DNA from: Bombardia bombarda
Taxonomy: Eukaryota; Ascomycota; Sordariomycetes; Sordariales; Lasiosphaeriaceae
Direction of reading: 5' to 3'
DNA: 64,000 bases
Assembly: GCA_030512295.1 (NCBI GenBank)
Contig: JAULSR010000001.1
Coordinates: 9,137,001-9,201,000, forward strand
The number at the start of each line of letters is the position of its first letter. Position 1 is the stretch's first letter. This document shows positions 19,499 through 31,614 of the stretch, one piece after another. Under the pieces are notes generated by a model. That model searched no databases and was not told where the DNA came from. It was given only the letters and a program-made list of their open reading frames with translations. The translations under genes and the position numbers were made by a program.

Positions 19499-20465
19499 AT
19501 GGCCAACGTTGCACCCCACGAGTCGGGCCATCTCAGCTTCCCCTCTCTGAAAACCGATCTCCGCTCAGATACCGGCGAGAGCTTCTACAAGCCGGACAGA
19601 TCATCAAGCATGCCTGTCCCGGTGGCCGGTAGTGCTCGTGCTAACAACGATGCTTCCACCACATCTGCCCCTCCTGTCACTTTAGGGCAGCCACGACAAT
19701 CACAGCTGTCACAGCAGTCACAGCCGCGGCCAGTGACAAGCGTGCCACCAAAGGGGTATAATCCACATGTCCACCACCGCTTCCTGACCCCGACAGAATG
19801 GGCCCGCGTCGCTCACGGAGTGGGCGCCATCCAAGAGGGCGGCGAGACCCATGCGGTTGTCCATCCCACCTGCTGGTACTGGCCGCCCAAGGGCCTGCCT
19901 AACGGATTGTACCGAGACGTCGTCATTCAGCGCACCAAATACTTTGTTTCTTACCACGTTCTGAGTAGTATGCGCTGGCTCTTGATGATTTTCCAGATCA
20001 TTCTCGGCGCCATTCTGACTGCCCTCGGCTCCCTGGACCTGCATGATGGTACGCCCATCACAGTCCTGGCCGCGGTCAACACCATCGACGCCGGCCTGCT
20101 CGCCTTGATGCACAACAGTGGTGTGCCTGACCGTTATCGGCTCGACAAGACCGAGTTTACCAAGGTTGAGGACTTTCTCAAGGTTTGAAACCCTTACTCC
20201 TGATATTTTTAGTCTTGCCAGACTGGCAGCTAACAGCGAATGTCCCATGCAGGAGCTCCTAGACACTGGCATCGTCGAGAGTGGCCAAACAGTGGACGAC
20301 ATCCTCAGTGACTGCTTCGCCCGGTTCCAAACCGCCAAAGCAACGGTCTTGGCCAACATGCCCGATTCATATACCACATCCGCCAGTAATGCCCCAGAAA
20401 AGCCGCCAATCATCTGCCCGGACCCCCCTGTGCATTTTTATACTCTCCCCCATCCTCATCCTTGA
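19499..20465 (+). CDS. Fungal SLATT-domain two-TM protein
   Basis: Two exons: 19499-20182 and 20253-20465, with a 70-bp intron (GTTTGA..GCAG), giving 298 residues. Residues 1-85 are Ser/Pro/Gln-rich and probably disordered. The rest matches SLATT_fungal (PF18142): a hydrophilic lead-in with RTKYFVSYHVLSSMRW, a first membrane helix (about 160-178), a short loop, a second helix in ITVLAAVNTIDAGLLALMH (about 186-204), then NSGVPDRYRLDKTEF and the terminal helix ELLDTGIVESG. Bacterial SLATT proteins are predicted pore-forming effectors linked to nucleotide-second-messenger systems; the fungal branch has no established function that I know. The membrane location is inferred from the two helices. 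The ATG at 19499 is preferred over the open upstream frame because the domain-bearing homologues, as I recall them, start near here. Confidence 0.82.
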
Positions 20466-21441
20466 TGGACGGGACAGTACGTGGGTGAGAACTTGTGCAG
20501 ATGGCCTGATAATAGCAGAGTGGAGAAGGTCGGCAAGCTTATCGATACGTATACCTGGAGTATGCTATGCTACCGAGTGTTGTAATAATGTTGTGTGTAT
20601 TTGGCAACTTTTGACTTACCCGTCTGACATATTTACGGAGGTTAATGGAAGGGACAAGGAGATTGAGGAGAGGAATATCTCGGTATGAAACAGAGGATTT
20701 CACAGCTTTGCTAACTATCTTACCTGGTCGGGCGAAAGACCTTTGTTATTAGACGAGTTTTAATGTACGAGTTTTAATGTCGACCATCGAGGGGAGCAAA
20801 GATTAATGTTGCAGAGGCTTATATCAGGGCCTGTATCTCGGACACTAATGGGGGGGGTGTAATTACTACGATACTTAATCAAGACAGACTCAGTGTACGA
20901 TGATAATCTCTTCGATTGTTCTGCTTGGTAAAGCGTCTTTTGTCTGATGCTGAACTCAACTTCTCGTGTTACAATCCCAGACATATAAATAAATACAAAC
21001 GCCCAGGCATGTGTATGTCTACCAACCAGCCAGCCAACCGACCTAGGCAGCTACTGTCTTGCCTTCTTCCTCATGTGTATTGTGAGATGCATGCCGTCGC
21101 CCTTTTCCCTTTCAAGGCTCTACTCTACTCTAGTGTACCTTCTAACTACCTAAACAACCATCTCTCTTCGATATATCCAATATTTAACCCCTCTCTCCTT
21201 TTTCCTGTTCTCGTTCCACATATACTTGTATATACAGGTATCAATATGTGCGTGCATAATTGTTCCTCTTCATCCAATGTCCCATAAATAACCAACCCAA
21301 CCCATAGCTTGGTCTAGTTCAATCTAACTGTTGGTCAAATCTAAGTCTAGTCTCCCATCCAGCCCAATCCAAGCCCTAACCCCAAGCCTCCATTCCCCGA
21401 CCATAACCAGCCCCCCTTGTCAAAAAATGACAATTATGCCA
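20466..21441. other. Convergent intergenic spacer
   Basis: This is the 3' flank of the SLATT-domain gene and the OPT gene. It contains an imperfect duplicated word (ACGAGTTTTAATGT at about 20753 and 20768) and AT-rich 3'-UTR-like sequence. No gene is seen. Confidence 0.5.
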
Positions 21442-24400
21442 TCACCAAACATCCGGCCCAAACTTGCCCCCCTCGGGCACCGTCAAGTACGAGCACGCCT
21501 GCCAGTCGCACCCCTGCTTATACACCTCGGTCCCCCACCAGCTAAACCCCTTCATCCACCCAGGATAGATGAACCCAAAGAACACGACGACTATCCCAAA
21601 CGCCAGCCCCGAGTCCAGCGCCGCGCTCAGCGTCATCGTGTACTTGGCCCACCACGCCTGCGCCCTGTTCTTGATCAGATAATTAAACACGTAGCAGACC
21701 AGCGCCCAGACCGAAAAATTCAGCCCCGTCGCGGGCGGGATCCAGCCCAGCGACCCGAACAGCACGGGCAGGTTGATCTTGCGGACGATGCTGGAGCGCC
21801 GGTTGCGCGCGTACAGCCACAGCGGGATGGGCAGGACGGCGCCGATGGCGAAGGCCCAGACGAGGGAGCGGTAGGTGGCGCCGGGGCCAAAGAACTCGGC
21901 CGGGCCGACGACGCCCCAGAGGATGGAGCCGTTGAAGTGCACGCGGGCGATGGGGCAGGTGAAGCCGTTGATGGCTTGGGGCGTGCAGATTCCCGGCACG
22001 TGGACGAACATCCAGTTGAGCACGGCGATCTGGGTGACGGAGGAGACGATTGTGGCGACCATTTGCACGCTGAAGAGGATGCGGGGCGGGATCTTCATGT
22101 AGTGGCCGAGCTTGAGGTCTGCGGCGAACTTGATGCCCTGCGCGGAGGAGATGTAGCCGTAGGTGACAAAGACCATGTTGGCGACGGGGCGGCCGGGGAA
22201 GACGACGCCGGCGACGAGCTGGCAGATGAGGTAGATGCTGCTGTGCTGGTTGGTGACGGCCATGATGATGCCGATGGGGATGAAGAGGATGCTGCAGATG
22301 CCGAGGGCCAGGAGCAGGCCGTACCAGGGGAGGTGGATGGGGTAGCTGGGTTGAATGTCAGTTGGGATTCTTTCATCTGTTTAATTGTGAGACAAAAGGG
22401 GGTTGGGATGAAAACACTCACTATTCAACTACAAAGATGCCGATAGCCGTCATGGACACAAACGTCGCCAGGTACCACAACATCGGCGCATCCTTGTACC
22501 GCTTCATCAGACGGTTATGCACATCCTCCCTGCTCATAATATTATCCATGCTCGACGCTGACCTGCTCAGAGGCCGTTGCAGTCTCGGGGCCCCTCCACC
22601 ACCACCTCCCCTAGACCGCCTAGTCGAAGACGACGGCTCATCACTCGACCCCGACACAGGCTGATACGCCACCTTGGGCTCCCCGTTCACCTCATCCAGC
22701 GACTTCCTCCACTGCGCCCATATATCCTTGCCATGCCAGCAGGCCGTGTGCGTCAGCAGCGACGCCAGCCCGGCAAACTGCACGCCATAACTCAACACGT
22801 ACGTAATCGGCAGAAACACCCGACTATACCTCGAATACGCCTCCTTGTCGAACAAGAACTCCTTGGTCAGCACCTTGCTGACGTCGTAGACGTTGCCCGT
22901 GTTGTCAAACACCGCCGCCGACAGGATGGGCATGTATGACGAGTACAGCCAGTTGCTGTAGTACGCAATAGGGGCAATGACCCACATGACCACCACCAGC
23001 CCGCCCACCACGTTCATGGCCGCCCAGAACGGCGTCAGCAGCGGCGAGCCGATGTACGCAATCTGCGCCCAGTCGAACGTGACAGGGAACAGCCCTAGGC
23101 CCGACACGACACCAAACAGGTTCGCCACCACGACGTTGTCCGGCGCAAACCAGGTAACGACGTTGAAGTAGCTCAGCGCGGGCATCAACAGCCCGGGAAG
23201 GAAATAGAACAAGAAGGCAGACAGCCAGACGGCGTAGAAGAACTTCCACCGGCTGATGCGCCACCCGTTGGCTTCTTTATTCTCCTCCTTGTGCAGCGTC
23301 GTGAACATGGCCGCCGACATGAGCGTGCCCGGCCAGATCATGCCCGACGGCCTGACCAGAAACCTCCGCGTCAGCCCGGCGAACGTGTACCCCAGGATCT
23401 GCGTCGACAGCGTCAGCAGCAGCTGGTAGACGATACTAGCGTCCTGCTTGTAGAACTGCGTCTGCTCGACAATGACATCGGTCGCGAACGCGAAGCCAAA
23501 CGACACGTTGCTGCTGACATAGACGCAGCTGTGCTCCTTCTCGTTCCAGCGCCCCTGGGCGAGCCACAACCGCAGGCGGGCGAGCTTGCCGCGCTGCTCC
23601 CAGGGCACCGGCGGACGGTGATGGTGCTGTTCGATGCTGCTCGTGATGGAGGCCGTCTCGCTGCGGAAGCCGTCGACGTACTCCTCGGCCGGGTCGTCGC
23701 CGCGCTTGAGAAAAAAGTCCCACATGAGGCCGAGGGGGTGGACGAGCAGCAGGGCGATGACGGGGGTGATGGCGACGCTGGGGTAGCGCAGGGAGAAGAA
23801 GAGGTTGGTGGAGGAGCCGAGGACGGAGAAGAGGACGGACAGGGTCCACATGCGCGGCGTGTTGATCGACAGCGCCGTGTTGTCTGTCGGGGCGACCGAG
23901 GCCCGGACCTGCGCGTAGGGCGAGTTGTCCGGGGGGTCAGTCTCGTCGTCGTAGTCGTCGATGTCAGCGTCTGAGAGGTCTTCTCCTCCCAGGGGTTCGA
24001 TCTCGTCGCCGCCGCCGCCCAGTTTGGGGTGATCGTCATCATCCTCACCGATGAGGTCGGATAGTAGTGGGGTCTCGGTGGTGCTGAAGCGGCTCTCCAG
24101 TCCCCCTATTGTTGTCGAGCTGCCTAGTTCTTCCGAGTGCCGTACTGAGCGCCTTCCTAGCGAGTTTGCTTCCGCGGCTCGCCGGCGGCTGCTGGTGGTT
24201 GAGCCGCCTAGGTCCCTCAGCGTGTGCTCGCTCGTCCGGGATTCTATATCGTCGCCATTCAAGTCGGCGTAGCCAGGGGCGAGGGGCCCTGAGGAAATTG
24301 CGCCATACGTGGGGCTGTTGAAGGCGGCCGCGGCGCGGAGTGGTGGCTCTTTGGTCATGAGTTCGGGTTCTGTTGCGGGCAGCTGCTGCTCGCGCTCTTG

Positions 24401-24760
24401 TTCGTTCGTGTTGTTACTGTTATCTGTGTTGCTAATATCCTTGATCTCGCTCTCGTCATCTGTCGTCGCCGTCGTCGTCGCCTCTCCTGGTCCGTAATGA
24501 CTTCTGCTGCCATGGGTGTCTGAGATGTCTTGGGATGGTTCTTCAAGCGGTAATGGTGATGTATTTGAGCTTTGGTCGTCTCCCCCTTCGGGGTAGTCGG
24601 CCGCCGCGCCAGACGCCAGCAGCGACGAGGTAGACGCAGCAGCGGATGTCGGTAAGGGGCGCGTGTCGACAGCGGTGAGGCTAGGTTCCAAGGGGCGCAG
24701 TGGAAAGGCCTGTGATTTGTTTGAGGACTTCTTGTTGCGCTTGCCGCGATTAGGCGACAT
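21442..24760 (-). CDS. OPT-family oligopeptide/metal-chelate transporter
   Basis: Two exons: 24760-22422 and 22345-21442, with a 76-bp intron splitting a Tyr codon (GTGAGT..CAG). The product is 1080 residues. It belongs to the OPT superfamily (PF03169): SPYAQVRASV corresponds to the SPYxEVRxxV signature, RWNEKEH with NVSFGFAFATDVIVEQ to the (NPGPF)NxKEH region, then GYTFAGLTRRFLVRPSGMIWP, LGLFPVTFDWAQI and DVHNRLMKRYKDAPMLWYL. Many membrane helices span the C-terminal 750 residues. Such carriers import short peptides, glutathione or metal chelates with protons. The odd part is a hydrophilic N-terminus of about 300 residues, Ser/Thr-, Asp- and Glu-rich, possibly a cytosolic regulatory tail. 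The longer open frame to 24838 starts with TTG, so the ATG at 24760 is used. Confidence 0.9.
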
Positions 24761-25881
24761 CTGCCTGCCTTCCTGTCCCAGAAAAATTGCAGGTGACTCG
24801 ACGAGCCTTTCTTGCGCTCGAATGGGCGGATCCCTCAACCAGGAGATGCGGGGGGTCTACTGACTGGTCGCGGATCTTGCCCGCTAATACACAGTGGAGT
24901 TAAGAGCTAAAAATCGACGACGTGGTTCAAGTCTCGAAGATGTTTCCAGCCTGCTGGATTTGGGAGTATCAATGGCCGTAGGCTGGTCTTGTTTCCAGAA
25001 TGGCGGGTACTGGGATGCTACCTACCTATGAATGGAGATTGAAGCTAAATTAGGTGCCTAGGTCATGACGATGGAAAAGAGAGCATCCCGACAGATGGGA
25101 ACTTGGATCCAAAGTGAAAGTCAATCTTGCATTTCCAGCCGCTGCCCGTCAGCTGCTGGGACTGGTAGCAGTGGACACCACCACGCCACCACCACCACTA
25201 GCGGACCAAGTGACCAGGATCGCCAGCGGGTGATGCGCTAGAGCGCAGGGGTCGCGGGCGGGACAAAGAGACAAGACTCGCGGGACATGCGGGATGGCTG
25301 CTGCTGCCCGATTAGATCGATTAGATAAAAGACGGGACCATGGGGCTGGTTTCGTGATTATGAAACTTGCATGCTACCGAATTACCTACCACCCGCATAC
25401 CATTCCCGCCCTTTTTTTTCTTGCTTACGCTTGGCACTTGTTGGACTGAATCCGGTTCTTTTGAGCCTTGATAGCTTCATTTTCTGTCCAATTCCACCAC
25501 CAACCTCCATTTTCGCATCTGAAATGGCGTATATCTTAGCCTAACGGACCTCTTACCCCGCCCCCAGAAGCTGACAGCGAATCATCTTCAGCAGTCTAGT
25601 ACCGGTAGCCAGGATCTTTGGACGGACTCCCTTATCTTTCTTCACCATCAGACGGTTTTATAACAATTCCAGCCCTAGCATAGGTAACGGCCACTCGCAC
25701 CAAGGGTGCTGTGATAGCCAGTGCAAGCAGCCGCGACAGGCCAATTGGCTGTTAGCGTACTGTTATACCACATCCACGAACGTTTATCAGCGTCAAGGCG
25801 CACGCACGCACGCACGGTTAACAGATACGTACCTTGCCTCTATACCTGGACACCGGGGTTATGGTAGAGAAAAGTGTCGAG
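24761..25881. promoter_or_regulatory. Divergent promoter, OPT transporter / cyclo-ligase
   Basis: About 1.1 kb between divergent genes. It holds a (CGCA)n microtract at about 25799-25815 close to the cyclo-ligase start, and no recognisable coding frame. Confidence 0.5.
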
Positions 25882-26756
25882 ATGGCATCTCTCAACGCTG
25901 CCAAGCAGCAGCTTCGCTCTGCCATGAAGCAGAAAATCAGCGCCATCTCCCACGAGTCTGCACTGTCACAGAGTACGGTGACAACACATGATAGCAACAT
26001 CAACCTACGTAGACACAAAATCCCACTAACACTATAACCACAGGCACCGTCGTCTACAACACACTAAAGACCTTCAGGCCATACCTCGACGCCAAGCGCA
26101 TCAGCGTCTTCCTGTCCATGCCCACAGGCGAGATCCAGACCGACGCCATCGTCAGACACGCCCTCGAGTCCGGCAAGGAGGTATTCGTCCCCTACCTCCA
26201 CCGAAACCCAACAGCGTCGCCCGGCCTCCCGGCGCGGGTCATGGACATGGTCCGCCTGCGCAACATCACCGACTACGAGTCCCTCAAGCCGGACGCCTGG
26301 GGCATCCCCAGCATCGACCCGGCCACGGTGCACGAGCGGCAGCGCATCTTTGGCGGGCCCGACGCCCACTACTCGGACAGGGCCCTGCTGGACCTGGTCC
26401 TGATGCCCGGCGTCGCCTTCGACATGGCCCCGGAGCGGGGCACCATCCGCCGGCTCGGACACGGAAAGGGCTTCTACGACTACTTTCTCAATCGGCACAA
26501 TGAAAAGTCGGTCTCGATTGCGGGAGGAGGGGAACAACGGCAGGAATCAACATCGTCTTGTCCTACTCCCCCTGTTTTGCTTTTTGGCTTAGCCCTGTCT
26601 GAACAATTTCTTTATGCGCCGTCTGAGGGGTCGGTACCTGTTGGTCCCCTCGATCAACCTCTGGACGGTTTGATTCTCGGCAATGGCGAGATCAAGATAC
26701 CACTCTCCCCTTCTTCTTCCTCAGCATCATCGTCCTCTTCTACTCCTGAAAATTAA
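25882..26756 (+). CDS. fau1: 5-formyltetrahydrofolate cyclo-ligase
   Basis: Two exons: 25882-25972 and 26044-26756, joined across a 71-bp intron (A|GTACGG .. CACAG|GC), giving 267 residues. The enzyme converts 5-formyl-THF to 5,10-methenyl-THF using ATP, returning folate to the one-carbon pool. Visible signatures: N-terminal AKQQLRSAMKQKISAIS helix, TVVYNTLKTF, ISVFLSMPTGEIQT, VFVPYLHR, WGIPSIDP, LVLMPGVAFD and the strong GHGKGFYDYFL motif. The ATG at 25882 places the conserved helix at the N-terminus; upstream ATGs at 25834 and 25861 would add 16 or 7 residues. The tail is an unrelated Ser-rich run (SSSSASSSSST), longer than in most family members. It lies divergent to the OPT gene. Confidence 0.92.
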
Positions 26757-26999
26757 AAAGATTCTTTTTTTTGATTCCACCTCAGCCCCTTCCCTCCGAT
26801 TCGCCGCCGCCATCATCGCCGTACGCCTGGACATGAGCTTATAGCAGCTTTTTAGTTCCCGCCCTGGTATCTCTATCTCATTTCGTAGTATTTCTGTGAT
26901 GACTCTTGCAGCCGTAGATATCCCAAACGAGTGTCTTTTTATGTCTGTCGCCGCGCTCACGAAGCCACGACGATCAATGTTTTGATGAGGACTCGCTTA

Positions 27000-27475
27000 T
27001 CAGGCCATGCTCTGGATGAGAGAGACGTTGTCGCCCTTGAGTAGGATTTGCTGGGCTTGTGTTAGCAGTGTCCGTAAGTCTTGGCATTGTCTATTGTCTG
27101 CTTCTTACCCCCAGATATCTCTTGGTCTCCGTGTCGTTTGTCTTGGAGATTTGCTTGACCTCGATGGCATCGTCAATCTGCGATTAGGTGTCAGTCAGAG
27201 GGCCCAGGTGGTATGATTCTCTGGATGCGCCAAACTCACCACGAGGTTCATGAACTCATCGAATCCCTATGAAACCATACATGTTAGTGCCGGTCCTCCT
27301 GTCGCGTGCGCGGGGGAGGCGGGGGTTCTCGTACACGAATGGTTCCCGTGATGCGGATGGATAGCTGCTCGTACAGCCAGATCTGTACGGGCGTGTGGTT
27401 CTGGAGGAGGCGGAAGAGAAAGTTGATGGGAGGGAGCAGCACGCGGCGACCGCCGCCACCGCCTCGGCCAGTCAT
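27000..27475 (-). CDS. sme1: Spliceosomal Sm protein E
   Basis: Four exons, all in phase 0: 27475-27335 (47 codons), 27266-27240 (9 codons), 27177-27109 (23 codons) and 27050-27000 (16 codons plus TGA). Introns are 68, 62 and 58 bp. The 95-residue product is the usual length of SmE. The Sm fold shows LPPINFLFRLLQNHTPVQIWLYEQ (Sm1), GFDEFMNLVVDD-type Sm1 end carried by exons 2-3 as GFDEFMNLV|IDDAIEV, and Sm2 GQILLKGDNVSLIQS. SmE is part of the heptameric ring on U1, U2, U4 and U5 snRNAs in the nucleus. The Gly-rich N-terminus (GRGGGGGRR) is an odd but small addition. It is divergent to mtr10, with an 887-bp shared promoter. Confidence 0.93.
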
Positions 27476-28362
27476 TTCTAGTTTGGTGGGTGGGTGGTGG
27501 TGGATTGGTGGTGGTGGGAGTCGGTGGTGTTGTTTGTTAATGTTGCAGAATGCGCGAGGCTGGCTTCGTTTCCGTCTTGTCGCGTTCGGTTGTGACGTGA
27601 ATTTCCCAGCCGAAATATCTGGCGGAGCACAAAGCACCAGCGGCAGCGACAAGCAAAGAGCCCAGAACGCCGCAGCAAGCCTGCAGCATCTGAGTGGCCC
27701 GTGCTCTCAGCTTGTTCTCTCTCCCTTCTTGTGCCTGAAGTCCCCCACACTATGGGCTCGTTCAGCCACAGTTGCCAAGACTTCTTCAGCACTTTAACGC
27801 CAGCTCATAGTGGGCTTCTGTAGGATAAAGCGGGATAAATGGGGCGGTGCAGGCTGGCCAATGGCCCGCGGCGGGATCAGGCTTCCTGACGTTTCTTTGG
27901 ACCCAAGGTATTTTCCGTTGCGGGCAGCCGTTCGCCAGAAACCTTGTTACTTCACGACAGGCCACCATTCTTTTTGCTCTGGCGCCTGATCCTCCACGCT
28001 GCACAAACTCAAATCTCTCGCAGCCTCAACACCTCGTTCTGGCGATTCCAGGCTTGCGCGCCTTCCTCCCGTCGAGCCACCTTTGCTGGTTTTGGGCAAG
28101 CAGCGCACTGGCAAGTGGCAGCGGTATCAGTACCTAACTAAGTACCCTGGTGCAAGTGAAAGTGGGAGGGGCGAGGGGCAATCGTCAATCCAACAATCGC
28201 CCATCGACCGTTTTGCAGTTTGCGCCGCGGCAGCTGCAACTCTGCTGCTATCACCCCGCCAAAAAAAACAAACTCAACCACCCACCTCGCCACGACATTT
28301 CCCGACTGGCATCGCTGTCTCTCCTCGCAACTCTCGCCAGCTTGGCGTAGCTCTCTATCATC
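27476..28362. promoter_or_regulatory. Divergent promoter, sme1 / mtr10
   Basis: This 887-bp spacer between two divergent housekeeping genes contains GGT-rich and CCACC-rich tracts just upstream of sme1. No other feature is seen. Confidence 0.5.
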
Positions 28363-31300
28363 ATGGCTTCAAATGGGGTTCAGGACGACTTCACCACTCC
28401 GACTATCATGGCGGCCATGCTGACCATGCGGAGTGGGAGCACCGACAAGAAGACGGCCGCACATGAATATCTGGGCAGGTTCCAGAAGTCTGTCAGTTGC
28501 GCTCCTGCCCTCCGAAATTTAAACCTCGCTGACCACAACCCCAATCACAGAGCAACGCTTGGCCCACCACGATATCCATCTTGCAGTCCGACGCCGAGGC
28601 CGAGGTCCAGCTCTTTGCTGCGACAACTCTCAAGGGGAAGGTATGCAAATAGCAGTTGCTCGCGCAACAAGAGCCCGTTACTGACGTGCTGGCCAGATCA
28701 CATATGATCTCACCCGCGAGATCACACCCGAGGACCTGCCCGCCCTGCGCAGCCAGATCCTCCTGCTGCTCAAGAAGTTTGCGCCCGGCCCCAAGCCCGT
28801 TCGCGTCCAGCTCTGCGTGTGCTTGGCCATCTTGGCCATTCAGATGCAGTCGTGGAAGGATGTCTTGTCCACCGTTGTCTCGACCCTCGGTAACGACGTC
28901 GCGAGCCACGCCTGCATATTAGACTTCCTACGAGTGCTGCCCGAGGAGGTCACAGAAGGTCGCAAGATCACCTTGTCTGTATGTGGAACGATATGTCGCG
29001 ACTCGCCCACTTACCTCCAACACGGCATTCCATTTTTGGTGGGGGCGGCCTAGGACCAGTATCTAACTCAGTCATCAACAGGAAGAAGACCTCGCTCAGA
29101 GAACCACAGAACTGCTCGCCGACAACGCCGAACAGGTTGTCCAGCTGCTTATCAACTACGCCCAGTCTTCTCGTAAGTTTGTCTCTGCGAACTGCCGCAC
29201 TTATTACCTCGCACCCACTAACAGCTCGTCAGCTGCGGCCGCAACCAATCCTCAACTCTTCGAATGCATCACGTCGTGGCTTAGAGAGGTCCCTGTTAGT
29301 GTCGTTGTCAACTCGCCGCTGTTGAGCGCCGTTATGAATGGATTGAGCGACGACAAATCCCTACAAGCCGCCGCCGAATGCCTCGGAATCATCTGCAGAG
29401 AGACGAAGGATGTGGACGATAACCTTGAAACCATCCAGGCACTCCTTCCTCGAGTGCTCGAACTGAGACCCCGTATCCAGGCCCTGGTTGAGGAAGAGGA
29501 TATCGAGGGATTCAAGGCCATCACAAGAGTGTTTGCAGATGCTGGTGATTCGTGGGTTTTGGTCATTGCTCGCGAGCCGCGTCATTTCCGGCCTCTGGTC
29601 GACGCCCTGCTCGAGTGCTGCGCAAGGGACAAGGACCGGGATGTTATTCATTATACATTTGGTTTTTGGTATGAGCTTAAGCAATATCTTACGCTGGAGC
29701 ACTATATCGAGGCTAGGCTGCAGCTTGTCGATGTCTTTTCAAAGCTCGTCGACATACTTCTTACACACCTCGAATACCCCCAGGCCGACAACCCAAACGA
29801 GCTCGACCTGTTCGACGGAGACCGGGAGCAGGAGGAAAAGTTCCGCGAGTTCCGTCATCTTATGGGAGACACTCTCAAGGACGCTTGCGAGGTTATGGGC
29901 GTCTCAGCATGTCTCGCCAAGGTGCTCGATGTGATCAAGCTGTGGAGAGAAAAGTACGGCAACCAGGCAACGGCAACAACCGTGCCGCATTGGCAGTCGC
30001 TTGAGTCCCCCCTTTTCGCCATGCGGGCTATGGGCCGTATGGTGGAAAAGGACGAGAGCACCGTCTTGCCGCAGATCATGCCTTTGTTGGTCCAGATTCC
30101 GGTGAATAACGAGAAGTTGCGTTTCGCGGCCATCATGGTATTTGGTCGCTACACCGAGTGGACATCGGCACATCCCGAGTTCCTTGAGTCACAATTTTCC
30201 TACATTGTGGCATCCTTCCAGACAGAGTCCCAAGAAGTTCTTCGGGCTGCCGCACAGGCCTTCAAATACTTTTGCACTGACTGCAAGCACCTTTTGGGTC
30301 CCCAGGTCGTCCAACTGCAGGTCTTCTATGACCAGATACTTGATAAGCTTCCAGAAGCCAGCAAGGAGGAGGTCACAGAGGGTGTCGCATGCGTCGTTGG
30401 AGTGCAAAAGACTGAGGATCTGTACAGACTTCTCAAGATATACTGTGATCCTCTGGTGCAGCGGTTGATGGCCAAGGCAAACAACGCCAACGACGACAAA
30501 GCAAAGTTGGATCTTGCCGGTAAGTTTCAGCTTGTTCGGACAGATTCGCGACTGATACTAACTCAAACGGACAGATCACATCAATCTCCTCACCCACTTT
30601 GCCCAACACGTTGTGCCATATATACCCACGGATGCAAATAACCCTGCTGTCAAGTACTGGGAGGAGGTATACCCGATTTTGTCGACAATCCTCGACAACT
30701 TCATCACTTTTATCCCGATTTGCGAGAGGATCTGCAGGTGCTGGCGGTTCCAGGTTATATCATACCGAACTGCTATGACGCCTTTGCTGGCTTCCCTGGC
30801 CAATAAACTGGCAGATGGTTTCGCACGGTCTAAGCAGGGTTGCTTCCTCTGGGCCACCAGCGCTATCCTTCGCGAGTTCTCGGAAGATCGAGAGCATGTG
30901 GATGACAGCATTGCCGAGCATATTTACATGTTTTTCGAGGCGCAAGCCACAAATGTCCTCCGCATGATGAGCGACATCCCCCCCATCGATCTTCCCGACG
31001 TCATCGAGGACTTTTACCGTCTTCTCATCGACGCACTCCTTTACTACCCACACAAACTTATTCCCTCTTCGCTCTTCAGCCCCATTTTCCAGGCCGCTAT
31101 CTCGGCCTTGTCTCTGGAGAAGCAAGAGCCCGTCTCGGCCGCCCTCCACTACATTCGAGACCTTCTCACATATGGCGGCAGAAACCCCGCTACTTCTGGC
31201 GATCGTATGGCAGCTGCTAGTGAGCAGCTTCGCCAGCTCGTCAAGCAGCTACTTCTTTCTCAGGGCGAGGCACTGGTTAAACAGACCATGGCCGGCATGA

Positions 31301-31614
31301 TGATCACATTCCCGCGTGACTGCTTCGCGGACGGCAGCGGCGTGCTCTTGGGCATGTTTGAGATGCTGCCTGCAGAGACGACGGTCTGGGTAGACCGAAC
31401 GATTCGGATGCTGCCCGCCGGCACCGTCACACCGGCCGAGGCAAACCGGCTCCTGACCAAGATCAAGGAGAAACTGGATGCGTCGGACCCTTCCAACTTG
31501 CGGCAGGTTAGAGTCTTGCTGCAGGACTTTACAAACACGTATCGCAGACGCTATGTCGCGCCCAGGGACGGCCTGGGAGAGCTGGAGGCAGCCAGATTCC
31601 ATTTCGAGGGTTAG
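28363..31614 (+). CDS. mtr10: Nuclear import receptor Mtr10 (transportin-SR type)
   Basis: Six exons: 28363-28491, 28551-28640, 28697-28978, 29082-29172, 29233-30519 and 30575-31614; introns of 59, 56, 103, 60 and 55 bp, the last with a TACTAAC branch site. The product is 972 residues, the normal size for the family. Importin-beta-like HEAT repeats run throughout. Recognisable blocks are SDAEAEVQLFAATTLKGKIT near the N-terminus (the Xpo1/importin N-terminal region), LTREITPEDLPALRSQILLLL, and the C-terminal segment FQVISYRTAMTPLLASLANKLADGF. Yeast Mtr10 and animal transportin-3 carry SR-like mRNA-binding proteins into the nucleus in a Ran-dependent way, and Mtr10 also affects tRNA retrograde movement. 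It lies divergent to sme1; both act in RNA metabolism, but that may be chance. Confidence 0.93.

Noticed and set aside
21331..22446. Long plus-strand frame of 371 codons
   Set aside because: It is the antisense shadow of the GC-rich OPT exon; the Asp/Gly/His-rich product matches no family.
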